Notes under the pieces: model-generated
Told to the model about the DNA's origin: nothing
Databases searched by the model: none
What the model saw: the letters and a program-made list of their open reading frames with translations, nothing else
Made by a program: the position numbers and the translations under genes
Shown here: one piece after another, positions 42,504 through 52,869 of the stretch
Numbering within the stretch: position 1 is the first letter of the stretch
Layout of the letters: each line of letters begins with the position of its first letter
DNA from: Amylostereum areolatum
Taxonomy: Eukaryota; Basidiomycota; Agaricomycetes; Russulales; Stereaceae
Direction: 5' to 3'
Length of the DNA stretch: 64,000 nt
NCBI GenBank assembly: GCA_012932865.1
Contig: SAXG01000038.1
Span: 310,001 to 374,000, forward strand

Positions 42504-44037
42504 CTACCTACCGCCCGCCCCGCCCTCGATCGCCCCCACCCCGCCCGCCCCGCCCACCACCGCCCCGATCGCCCTCTCCCGCCGCTCGCCCGCCCGCACC
42601 CGCCGCTCGCCCAAGCGCTCCAAGCCCATGCGTATGCTCCGCACATGCACCTCGACCGGGATGCGCTCGCCCACCAGCTCGGGCGCGGCCACGCGCGCCC
42701 GGAGCTCCTCCATGTCGTCGCTCATGCCCTGCAGCGTCTGCAGCGCCGCGACGACGTGCGCGCGCGCGCGCGCGCGGTAGCCGCGCACGCCCGCGAGCAG
42801 CGCGCGGTGGCCGTCGACGCCCGCGAGCCGGCCGCGGTTGCCGCCGAGCTTGGTCCAGAGCTCCGCGAGCAGCTCCGCCTTGGCGCCCGCGAGCGCGCCG
42901 TCCTCGCGCGCGACGAGCTCGTGCAGCGCGCCGAGGCGCGCCTCGAGGCGCTCGAGCTGGCCCAGCGCGGTTTCGGCCTCGAGGATGAGGCGCGCCATGT
43001 TCGCGGAGAGCGCGGCCATCGCGTCGGAGAAGGTCCGGGTGACGGCCGCGCGCGCGGCGGCTTCGGGGGAGAGGGCGGAGGGCGAGAACGGCCAAAGGAG
43101 GGCGAGGGCGGAGGGGGAGCGGGTGGCCGCGGTGGCGGCTTCGATGGTGTGGAGCGCGTAGTCGTTCACGGCGATGACGCTATGCAGCCGGAGCGGGTCA
43201 GCGGTCGGGGGGGTGCGAGGGAGGAAAGGAACGGGACGGGACGGACCTGTCGACGGCGCCGCCCACGCGGGCGCTGAACTTGGAGAGGCTGCGTCCGGCT
43301 TCCTTGGCGTCGTCGACGAATTCACCGAGGAGGTTGGCGAGGAGATCGCGGCTGGTGAGGTGGCTGACGCGGACGAGGGTGGCGAGGTCGGCGGTGGCCA
43401 TCTCGGCCTGTTTGATCTCGAGGGCGAGACCGGGGCCGTCGGCGGCTTCGTCGAGGAGGGCGCCGAGGGTTTGGCCTTGCATGTTCACGAGGGCGGGGTA
43501 GTCGGCCCATTGCGGGGGGCGATCGGCGGAGGGGGAGGCAGATGGGGCGGAGGAGGGGAGGAGGCAGACGCGACCGAGGAGGGGGACGGAGCAGAGGGGG
43601 GCGAGGGCGGTGCTGACGGTGGTGGAGAGGCGGGCGAGGAGGAGGGAGAGGAGGTAGAAGGTGAGGAGGAGGGCGATGGGGGATTTGAGGAGACGGAGGG
43701 CGGTGGCGAGGATGTCGAGGGCGTAGCGCAGGCTCTCGATCGCGCCGGAGAAGAGGGCGCGGTGGACGTCGGGGGAGACGAGGGGCGCGGGCGCGGGAGG
43801 GGGAGGGGGAGGGGGAGGGGCGCGTGAACGGAGTCGTGGGGGCGCGGGGGTGGGCGGGATGGAGGATCTGAGGGGGCGAGAGGGTGAGGCCGGGGGAGAT
43901 CTGGGGGTGGGGGCGGCTACGAACACGGCGCGCTGGCCTGGTTTTCTGCGTTTGCGAGGGGTGGCGGTGGTGGTGGAGTTGTGGAGAGAGGCGGGACTTG
44001 GAGAGCGGGCGAGGGATTCGGTGCTGTGCGGGGCCAT
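42504..44037 (-). CDS. Membrane-anchored coiled-coil protein of unknown function
   Basis: Two exons, 44037-43247 and 43179-42504, with a 67-nt GT-AG intron, give 488 residues. Residues 1-100 are basic and Ser/Pro-rich (TPRKRRKPGQR). A hydrophobic segment (SPIALLLTFYLLSLLLARLS) is followed by a second weaker one (APLCSVPLLGRVCLL). The rest is long, helical and Ala/Leu/Glu-rich (ALGQLERLEARLGAL, ALQTLQGMSDDMEELRARV), likely coiled coil. The shape fits an organelle- or ER-anchored tether; that is inference. No family name recognised. The frame is intact despite high GC. Confidence 0.75.
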
Positions 44038-44504
44038 CGCCGTCGTGAGTGAGCAGAAAGAAAGAAAGGGGAACTCGAAGGGTATGTGGATATATGCGCG
44101 ACGTGCGCGCTGGAAACACGTTCGCATTCCGACCCTATGCCTCCCCCACCCCAACTCGCACCAGCCTTCGAGCACCCTTGCCTCGCGCCGTACGCGCGCC
44201 AGCATTACCAAATGGAAAGCAAGTCAAGGCAAGAGAAGAGTACTGACCTGAGCGTGGCGGAGTCGTCGACGTCGTCAGGGATGTCCTCCCACCCGTCGTC
44301 TTCTCCTGCGTTGTGCTTGCTCGCGAAGTAAGTGGCGGTCATGATGGCGGAGAGCAAGCTTGGAGATCATCGCGAGTGGCGTTCCACCCGCGCCTTTCAT
44401 GCATGGCGTCGCACGACTCACGATGACGCGGTGACGGAGGGTGACGGTCACTCAGTGACTCACCCGAGCAGACACCGGTCCGTGCGGGCCGCGGCTTTGC
44501 CGTG

Positions 44505-44620
44505 TGGCCGTCTCCGAGGAGCAATCCACTTCGACCGCGACGAACCAGGATCAAGAAGAGTGTTTCTGGTACTGTATGGGTGAGAGGGCCATCAATGGCG
44601 GAAACATCATCACGAACTCG
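44505..44620 (-). repeat. Dispersed repeat, copy 1
   Basis: Read on the minus strand it matches 59590-59740. A 33-bp block is identical (44531-44563 against 59674-59706, containing CTTCTTGATCCTGG), with flanking similarity such as GATGATGT..TTTCCG and GCTCCTCGGAG. Not tRNA-like enough to call a SINE. Confidence 0.6.
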
Positions 44621-44977
44621 GAAAGGGATAGCATTCAGACGTGCACGCCGACCCACGCTCTCCGCCCCACTCCGTTTTCGTTCTCACTGCCAGTGTTCGA
44701 CGTACAATGCTGGCCCATGCCCCATTTCGTCGCATTTCCGCTGCACACCCACGATGCATGCATGGCTGGCGGCCCGCTCTCTTTTTGAAGCTCTACTCCA
44801 CAAACTTTACACGAACACAAGGGAGGGATCGGCGGTCGTCAAGTGAAACTGCAGGGCGAGTCGAACACTTCATGAAGTACTACAATCCCTCGGTCGCCGC
44901 ATGCCGGATATTTTGATGCTACGTGCGCGGCCCTCATACTTACACGTATGTACATTCTATTCCAAAACCTTGCGCAC

Positions 44978-46492
44978 TTATTCTTCAAGGAACCTTGAGA
45001 TCTCCGCCTTCTCCGTCTGCGGTGGCACGCTGCGTTCTCCGGGCTTCCCGATCGGAACGACGAGGCAGAGATCGGCGTACTGGTGGTCGAGCTGCACCTC
45101 GTTCCCGTACACGGCGTTCACCATCGTGTGGCCCGTCACGGACTTGTACGGCGTCACCCAGTGCACGTCGTTCTCCGGCCTATAGCGGGCGGCGGTTGGT
45201 GGGCGCACAAAAATCAAGTCTTCGTAGCACTCGACGTTGAAGCTGGTCGGAGACCCCTCCTGGCACGACCCTTCAGAAGGAACCTCCGGGATGAGTACGA
45301 GGACTTCGTACTCATTCCACGCGTTCTTTCCGCTGGCATCCGAGCCTGGTAGCCGCCCGAAAGTGCCGTCGTCCCAGTCGTCGGTCCATTCATCTTCATA
45401 CACGAGGTATAGACGCGGGCGCAGGGAGAGAGTCCGCGCAACGCGGTCCACCACGGCGTCGCTGCCCTTGAGCAGCCCGTAGATGGCGTCGAACGTGTCC
45501 TCCTCCTTGACCGGGTAAACGTGTCGGAGCCCGAAGCCAAGGTGTCCGCCCGAAGGCATGAACGCGGGGTCCTCCAGGAGCGAACGGAGGACCGACTCGA
45601 GCAGAGCCTGGTTCGAGACGGGGGCTGGCGCCGGTAGCGCATGGAGGGCGGTCGTTTCGGCGGCGGGGATGTCGTCGTAGTAGAGGTTGTACGTGAGCGT
45701 GACCCTGTGCCCGGACTCGACGACGGAGACTTCGTGCTTGACGTCGCTGAAAACCGCGATGTACCCGAACGCGGGCGACGCCTGGGACGCGACCGCGGCG
45801 GCGGAGTCGAAGGTCCACTCCTCGCCGTGGTGGCGGAGGATGAGGGCCCCGCCGGTGTGCGGGGTGGGGTACACGACGACCAGGGTGCCGAACATCGTTC
45901 CGCTGCGCGGGGTGTCCTGGTGGGCTTTGAAAAACGACCCCTCGCCTTGATCGCCAAAGCCGGGATCAGTCGACGAAAGCGAGGATGAGTCCCAACGGGC
46001 ATGCACGTACCATACACGTTGAGCTTGTACAGCTCGGCGCTGATGGGCCTCGTGGAGTCCGTTCCTTCGAGGAGTTCGCCGCGGATGAGATCGATCAGCT
46101 TGGTGGTCTGAGGCACGAAGGGCGTCGAGAAGAAATCGCGGTCGAGTTTTCCCGCCTTGCGGTAGGTCTCGTCCAGCACGTCCTCGCTGCCCCGTCCGAA
46201 CGAGGCGGGATTGCACGCGTCGGAGAGGGCGCGAAGGTCGTCCGCGGTTGCGCTGGACAAGTCGATGCGACTGGATGTGCTGTAGTCAGAAACCGTCGAG
46301 CGGGACATGGACGAATGTGGCGCACCAGGCGTTTCGGTCCTTTCCAAAGTAGAGGGCGAACGCGTTCGGTGGCTGAGGGAGCGTGCCGCTGATGAAGGGC
46401 TGCTTGTTGACGATCGCGTTACGAAGGCGATCCATGTCCTCGGGAGACACAGAGGGCGGGTGTGGGGGCGGAGTTGGCTTGGGAGGAGCCAT
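44978..46492 (-). CDS. Prolyl-4-hydroxylase-like 2-oxoglutarate Fe(II) oxygenase
   Basis: Three exons, 46492-46326, 46279-46011 and 45945-44978, give 467 residues in one frame. The oxygenase core is clear: His154 and Asp156 in FKAHQDTPRS, a TGGAL turn, His216 in SDVKHEVSVV, and Arg226 (SGHRVTLTYNLYYDD) placed to hold 2-oxoglutarate. The first 100 residues and the last 200 are family-specific extensions. Basidiomycetes carry many such cytosolic oxygenases; the substrate is unknown and need not be proline. Introns are 46 and 65 nt. Confidence 0.85.
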
Positions 46493-46499
46493 GGCTGGG

Positions 46500-46829
46500 G
46501 ATGTTGGCGAAGTTAGTGGTATTCGTGTGCGGGACCAGAGCGAGCATTTGAGTGCTTGAAAGGCGCCCCCGGGAAATCGTCCCGCGGAACGTGAAAAGTG
46601 AAGTAAAACCTGGATCCGTAGGCATAAACGCGTCAGAAGGTCGTTCTAGATGCAGATATATACGATTGCGTACCCGCGCGAGTCATCGAGCCTCACCTCC
46701 TATAAGAAGCACTTCATTTTGTTGAAGATTCCTGGTCATATTTTGTCGTCGGACTTCTGACTTGAGAAGTACTGACTCTTAAGCTCCTCGTGCCATGACC
46801 GCCTGTCGACAATCGATGAGATAAAGAAC
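46500..46829. other. Intergenic region
   Basis: Upstream region of the oxygenase gene. No TATA box or gene seen. Confidence 0.4.
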
Positions 46830-47230
46830 GGGTACGCTTCGAGCGATATGTGACAGATACTGCTGGAATGAATGGATATTCAGGTCAGAGATACGATGAC
46901 TCGCATCCGAGGCCATTCAGACCTGCATGTTGAATGTTGAATGGTGAACTGCATCTGCCATGCGCGGACCGCCAGGCACAAAGACAAAGCCAATAGCCTC
47001 CGATCCTAACAAGGCCAAATAAACGGTTTCCCCGCTCGGCGGGCTTGCACCTTTCCGTGAATCGTGATACAGTTCTGACGGGCCCCAAAAGTTATAGACC
47101 AGCCTAGAAGATAGCATATATTCAACGCACGAGTCGCCTCCCCAGTTTCCGTTGCCCAATATCCTTCACGCTTCAAGTTGCGTCGTCATTGGTCGTCATT
47201 GCTCTTTGCGAGAGACGCCGGCGAACTCTG
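46830..47230 (-). pseudogene. Gene fragment paralogous to 59920-60250
   Basis: Minus-strand coding-like sequence (WGGDSCVEYML, SSRLVYNFWGPSELYHD, LLGSEAIGFVFVPGG, TFNMQ) lacks an ATG start; an in-frame TGA lies just upstream of GNGNW. A possible intron (GTCTGAATGG...ATTCCAG) follows TFNMQ. The same order, including the intron, is seen on the plus strand at 59920-60250 with clear nucleotide similarity. Family unknown. Probably a decayed member of a small repeated gene family. Confidence 0.45.
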
Positions 47231-47955
47231 CGACGGCAGGTGCTGTGAACGGCGAAGCGGATCGTAGATGTGTGAAGCATATTGACATGCTGGAAAGTCG
47301 AGCAATGAAAAAGGAGGATGGAGAACGACTATTACACAGTGGATAACTTGACAAGTAAGCGCTAACGAGCGCCCGATCTGAAGGCGGCACGATCACGTGC
47401 TGTAGCGGGGAATGCCGACCAAATTTCGTCGAAACTGCAAAGTCGCTTTCTTGCGTCCTCGCCAAGTCCTCGCCGTGTCCCATCCGCCGACAGACCCCAC
47501 TCATCCTCCTCGCACTCACCTGTACAGCGTCCTTCACGTCTCTTCCTTAGCTTTCTGCGAAACGCATCAATCGATGGGGACGATCTTGGGTCCCCCCACG
47601 CGTGCACGGCGTGGTCGTCCTCGCTCTCTCCGTCCATCTCGTCTTCCTCCTCAACTGAGCCCCCCATCGACCTTCGCACATCCAAAGAAGCGAGAACAAT
47701 AGCATTCCAAAAAGCGCTGTCAATACAAAACGAAACCGGTCGCGCCCATCGATAGCGACGATGGGGACGGCACAATCAACGATGCACATACACGAGGCCG
47801 AAGTGTCCAGGGTGAAGAACGGGAACAAGGAGAGAAGGAAAAAATGCGCGAGAAATATAAAAAGGAAAAGGAAAAATCGGTGAGTCGTCTGGGATCGGTA
47901 AGTATCCAAGTCCAAGCCCGCCGCCGAATCTGTCTGTCCGTCCCCCGAGGCCTCT
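47231..47955. other. Intergenic region
   Basis: No gene that I can support; frames such as 47362-47775 minus have no domain. Confidence 0.4.
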
Positions 47956-49723
47956 TCACCTCCCTCCCACTCCCCGCAAGCGCGCGAACTCCGCGCACAG
48001 CGCTTTCACGTCCTGCTTCTTCGCGCACAGCGATTTCACCTTCTTCTTCTTCCGAAGCGCCTGCTTGACGTCCGATGTATCCTCCCGCGTCTCCGATTTC
48101 TGCTTTCGCATCTCTTCTGCGCGCAGTCGCCTCGGCCGACACCGATCCGGGTCGCTCTTGTGCATGCTGAAGAGCAGGCCCGCGACGCCCAGCCGCTCCC
48201 ACTCCCGCTTCACCCACGTCTTCTCGTCCTCCGCGACGCCCGCGCGCTGATACTCCTCCCGCAGCGACGCGCCCGCCGTCCGGCGGATCTCCTCGATCCG
48301 CGCATCCCACCCCGCCCAGCCAGCGGCGGGCACCGCCGCCCCGCACACGCGCGGATGGTCGTCGCGCGTGCGCTCGTGGCGGAAGCAGCGCCCGCACAGG
48401 CAGACCCAGAGCTCGTTGTTGTCCTTCGCGCGCTGCTGGAGGTTCGGTTCGTAGCGGTGGGTGCTGAACATGTGGCGCGTCCAGCCGCCGGGCAAGGAGA
48501 ACGTGTCCTCGCAGTCCTCCAGCGGGCAGGAGAGGCGCGGGTTGGACGTCGCGGGGCGGGGGGCGCGCACGGGGCGTGGGGGGCGCGTTTGCGTTGTCTG
48601 CGTCCGTTTCTTCTTCTTCGGCCTCTCCGCTTCCTCCTCTCTCTCCTCTTCCTCCTCCTCCTCCGCTCTCCGCTTGCGCCCGGAGCTGCTGCCCGCAGTG
48701 GGCAGCCCCATCGTCGGCCTTGAAGGCGCCGACGATAGACTTTCCGGACGCATCTAACTCCAAGAAGGGACCGTCCCTGGGGGAGGTCGTCTCGGATCTA
48801 TAGTTGGTGCTGTTCAAGGCACTGAAGCTGCTCCCCTCCGAAGAGGTTTGCGGCTCAATAGCCTTGAAATATGTTGGGTTCGTAATAGTCCGGTCTCATG
48901 GAGAGACCGGTTGGATAGCCCGTGGTAGGGGGCCTCCGTTCGCCGTAACCCACCACCCCGGGCCATTGCACGCCTGGGATGCGGTAGGCTGGGCCGGGGG
49001 GGCGCGTAGGGTGGGGTACAATGGTACCCGCCGTTTGACGACCCCGGCGACGACGATCCTCGAGAGAGGGCCGGCGTCGAGGGGATGTGTGGCGGATACA
49101 TGTACTGGGGTGGGGTGGGGACGGGGTCGGGGATGGGAACGAGGAACAGCCGCGGCGGGGTCGTCTTGGGGGTAGTAAGACGCGTGGTTGAAGTGGTAGG
49201 CGGCATCCTTTGTAACGATCTGATCAGTTTTTTATCCGACGAAGGCGATGTGAGGAGGATGGAGATTGAAATATGGACTCACCAGGGCTATGTCGGTGAC
49301 CGGTTCGCCATGTTGAACGAAGTCGGTGTGGCGGGCGTGTTCGGTGACCGGGGGCGCAATGGTGGACTGTGGCGCAATGGAGTACGGGAAGCCTTGCACG
49401 GTCGGTGCCGGTCCGTAGTTGTCGGCGGTGGGGGTACCCGAACTCGTCGAAGTACGGGTCGATGAACGACGGATACCCGCCCTGGTCATACACCAGGTTG
49501 TTCTAGTGCCGGGACGACGTGAGTATGCCGTCGCTCACATGGAAAGAAAAGAGATCTAACTGACTTCCATACTCTCCATGTTGAAGTTACTGAATGCGAC
49601 GTCGGCGGCGGGGGCAGGACTGAAGTAGAGGAAGTCTGAGGCGCCGGCATTGTCCTCTCGCGTCGTCGCATATGGCGGCTGGGAAGGGTAGTACAGTTGT
49701 CTGTAATCGGTATAGCAAGACAT
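47956..49723 (-). CDS. C2H2 zinc-finger protein, frame broken in G/C runs
   Basis: The secure part is 48753-47956: an acidic run (EEEEEEEREEEAE), a basic KKKKR, a C2H2 finger (CPLEDCEDTF...WTRHMFSTH), a second Cys/His motif (CLCGRCFRHERTRDDH) and a basic helical tail. Upstream the protein seems to continue to ATG 49723 through exons 49723-49565, 49502-49283 and 49219 onward (YYPSQPPYATT, YPSFIDPYFDEFGYP, PVPTPPQYMYPP, DGPFLELDASGKSIVGAF). Five single surplus bases in G/C runs must be discounted; the total then closes to 545 residues. Probable nuclear DNA-binding protein. If the frame breaks are real, only the 265-residue 3' part could be made. Confidence 0.55.
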
Positions 49724-50454
49724 TGGATGGATGTTGATATCTGGGTGCGATGGATGTTGTCGAGTGCGGTGCTCGGGGTGGAAGGGGAAACTGAGGTGGT
49801 CCTTATTCTCCTCCTGGCTGGGCTTTTTATTCTCGACGGACTTCACTCCACCCCCTTTGTTCCTTAGTCCTTCCTTCCTGACGCCTTGATCCACGCGTTC
49901 TTTCAGGTGATCGGTTCTGCGCGTGGAAGCGTCGCCCAGAATGGGTCGCGAGTCAAAGCGTGAGGCGTCCAGTTTGATGGGCGCGTTCGCAACGTGGGCA
50001 TTCTCCTTCGCGTGAAGGGGGGGTTGGCTCGACCGGTGCACCTCCCGCCCTCGCTTCCTCTAACTCCTTTCGTTAATTCACAAACGAAAGCCTGGCGCTG
50101 GCAGTTTCCAGAACGCAGAATCCGCCGCACCGCCGCCCGCGTTCTTTTGGGTACTTATTGTTTGTTCCAGCAATCGATGAGGTAACTCGGACGTCAATGA
50201 TGCGCTTTGTACTATTACCTCCCTTTGTTGTCAGATCTCCAATCCAAGCGGTCAATATCGGCGCCCGTCCTCCTGCCCTTCCGCCTCCTGCCCTTCCGCC
50301 TCCTGCCCTTCCAGAATGCGATCGGAGTTCCATTTCTTCCCTCGTAAAGAAAGAGACGAGTGGCAAGCTCCTCCTCCGCACAAAGGGCTTCCAACCCTTC
50401 GACTTGCGCGCAGTGATGGGAACGTTTCCCTCGTCATCGTTATTCCGAAACAGC
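49724..50454. other. Intergenic region with a 15-bp tandem repeat
   Basis: A short repeat (CCTCCTGCCCTTCCG, nearly three copies) lies at 50270-50312. The plus frame at 50158-50733 has no domain. Confidence 0.4.
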
Positions 50455-50795
50455 ATAATTCACGTTAGCCTGAGCGTCCGCCTGCACCTGCACGTTTCCA
50501 GAGGCGGGCTGGGCGCAGGGCTTGCGGTGGATGTGGCACCGTCCGCACAGGAAGACGTTTTCAATCCCCGCCTGTTCTCCAACACAATCAGACCCTTGTT
50601 CAGGACTCCTCTGTCCCGGAGTGCGGCGTGCGCGATAGATACGCGAGGCAGAGCAAGCCGCATCCAGCGGGCTCGTCGCCCTTCGGTATGCAAAGCGGGC
50701 AGTGCATGCACGACGCTTTCGTCAGTTTGGTGACAAATTTCTCGGCCTCTCCCCCTTGCTTGTCTCCTCCGAAGAAGGCGACCCCAAGGTTTCCT
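50455..50795 (-). CDS. Putative cysteine-rich zinc-binding protein (partial model)
   Basis: After an acceptor-like CTTACTGACAG a minus-strand frame reads GGDKQGGEAEKF, then SCMHCPLCIPKGDEPAGCGLLC. A second frame downstream gives FLCGRCHIHRKPC and ends at 50455. CxxCxxC plus CxxCxH spacing suggests zinc binding. The two parts lie in different frames; an intron or an indel must join them and I could not fix which. No start was found. Confidence 0.3.
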
Positions 50796-50998
50796 GTCAG
50801 TAAGTCAGTTGACTTTCTACGGACAAAACCGCCAAGAACTGGACGATGGTTCCTTATTTGCGCCGTCTCGCCCGAGAGATCCTTCCTCGATGTGGCGCAC
50901 TCAGCCTATCCTCTAACCCCCCCCCCCCACACCAACACGTAGGCTCTCATTCGTACGTAGGAAGCGTTAACACGTCAACATCCCACCCGACGCCCACC

Positions 50999-52440
50999 AT
51001 GGACGACCTGAACTTCCTCGTCGTGGATGACAAAGGCACGAAGCTGACCTACACCGACAGCGGCGCCCCGCCACACTCCACGACCTACACCACGCTCTTC
51101 ACCCTGAACGGCATGGGCGTGAACGCAGGTGAGCCCCGATCCTTCGTCCGAAACAACGACCCCCCTCGTCAAAACCCCCGTCAAAATCCCCACTGACACC
51201 GCCGCCGCCGGCAGGCATCTACGCCCGCCTCTCCGCCCTCGCCCCCTCCGCCGACCTCCGCCTGGTCGCCATCAACCGCCGATCCTACGGCGGCTCCACC
51301 GCCCTCCCACCCCTTCCCCCCACCGCCTCCGCCTCCGACAAACGCGCCTTCCTCGTCGCGCGCGGCCTCGAGCTCGCCGCCTTCCTCGACCGCTTCATCC
51401 AGACCTTCGCCCCCCCGCCCGTGTCCGCGGACGGGCGCACGGGCGGGCTCGCGCTCGTGCCCTGGTCCGCGGGCAACGGTCCGATGCTCGCCGCCGTGGC
51501 GAGCGTGGAGGAGCTCGCGCCGGACGTGCAGGCGCGGTTCGCGACGCACGTCCGGGCGTTGATCATGCACGGTCAGCCTGGGACGCTTATCCCCCGACCT
51601 GCGCGTGCTTTCTGACGCCTTCGCGTGCCCCCCCGCCCCGCAGAGCCCCCCTGCATCGTGCTCGGCGTCCCCCCGCCGCCCACCGCGCCCGCCGCGCTCT
51701 TCCCCGAGGAGATCGACTACCGCATCCCCCCCACGACGCTCGTCCTCCCCCCCGGCCTCGCCTGGATCTGCTCCTACTTCACCCACCCGACCACGCCGCC
51801 CTTCCTCTCCTGGACCCCCGACCCCGCCGACCCGCGTCCCCCCTCCCTCCGCGGCGCCGACGCAACGGTGCCCCCCGCCACCCTCCTCCGCCTCGTCGAC
51901 CCCGGCCCGCCCACGGCCGACATGCGCACCATGCTCGCCACCCTTCCCGAAGCCCGCGCGCTCTACCTCGCCGCGTGCTTCGCGCCGGCCACCCGCGCCC
52001 GCCTCCCGAAGATGCGCGTGAGCCTGCTCTGCGCCGACGCCACGCTGCCCTTCGCGCTCGTCGCGCTCGCGGCCGTGCGCGCGGACGACGCCGCGCGCGG
52101 CGGCGGGCTCGTCGCGTGCGAGGTCGTGCCCGGCGCGAACCATTTCGTGCGTGTTTTCCCCCCTTCTCTCTTCTCATCTCTTCCCCCCTCTCCTCCTCTC
52201 GTCTCTTCCCATCTCTTTCCCTCTCTTCCCATCTCATCTCTTCCCCCTCTCCCTCTCCCCTTCCCCCTCCTTCCCCTCTTCTTCCCCCCTTCTCTCCTCA
52301 GACTTTCTTCGTCGTCGCCCTTGTCCCCGTTTCCGTTCCGAAACCGACGCAGCTGACACGGGCCACCGTGGCGGCAGATCCACTGGGACGACCCCCCACG
52401 CGCCCTCGCCCTCTTCCGCCGGTGCGCGCTCGAGGTCTGA
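50999..52440 (+). CDS. Alpha/beta-hydrolase
   Basis: Four exons, 50999-51128, 51215-51571, 51644-52146 and 52378-52440, give 350 residues. Features of the fold: oxyanion-region LNGMGVNAGIY, nucleophile elbow PWSAGN (Ser128), an acid expected in the RVSLLCADATLPF region, and the C-terminal catalytic His329 in GANHFIHWDDP. Basidiomycetes have many such serine hydrolases; the substrate is unknown. The last intron (231 nt) is a CT-rich microsatellite with a CTGAC branch site, and the last exon holds only 20 codons, so it is easily mis-annotated. Ends at TGA 52438-52440. Confidence 0.85.
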
Positions 52441-52869
52441 GGCCCGAGCGCCTGAGCCGGCGGAGACCTACCCGCGGACGAGATCGAGACGAGGCGGCGT
52501 ACTACTGATGGTATAGAGTAGACTGGTTCGGCGTTGTCTCGATGTGCTCCTTGACCGTGTACAATTATGTATCAGGCTTCAAGCCTACTTGCCGGAGACA
52601 ATCCTCTGAACAAATTAAAGACTCAGACCAGCGATCCCAATCGCGAAAAGCTGAAGTTCGAGAAACAGCGCTCGAATCGCGTCGCGTATGTACTGGACCA
52701 CGGACCCAGTCACCTACCGTACACCATGCATTCACATAAATACCCGAATACCCAGTCAAAAAACTTCACGTCACAACATCGCGAGAAAGAAAAAGAGCAC
52801 GGCGTGCGATCATCCTAATAACCCCCCCAAATAAAACGAAGTAGGTACACGCCCATCGTACGAACGCCC
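52441..52869. other. Intergenic region between convergent genes
   Basis: Short convergent 3' flank between the hydrolase and the GATA gene. Nothing else seen. Confidence 0.5.

Noticed and set aside
51129..52508. 459-residue plus-strand ORF
   Set aside because: Out-of-frame reading across introns of the alpha/beta-hydrolase; Arg/Pro-rich only.
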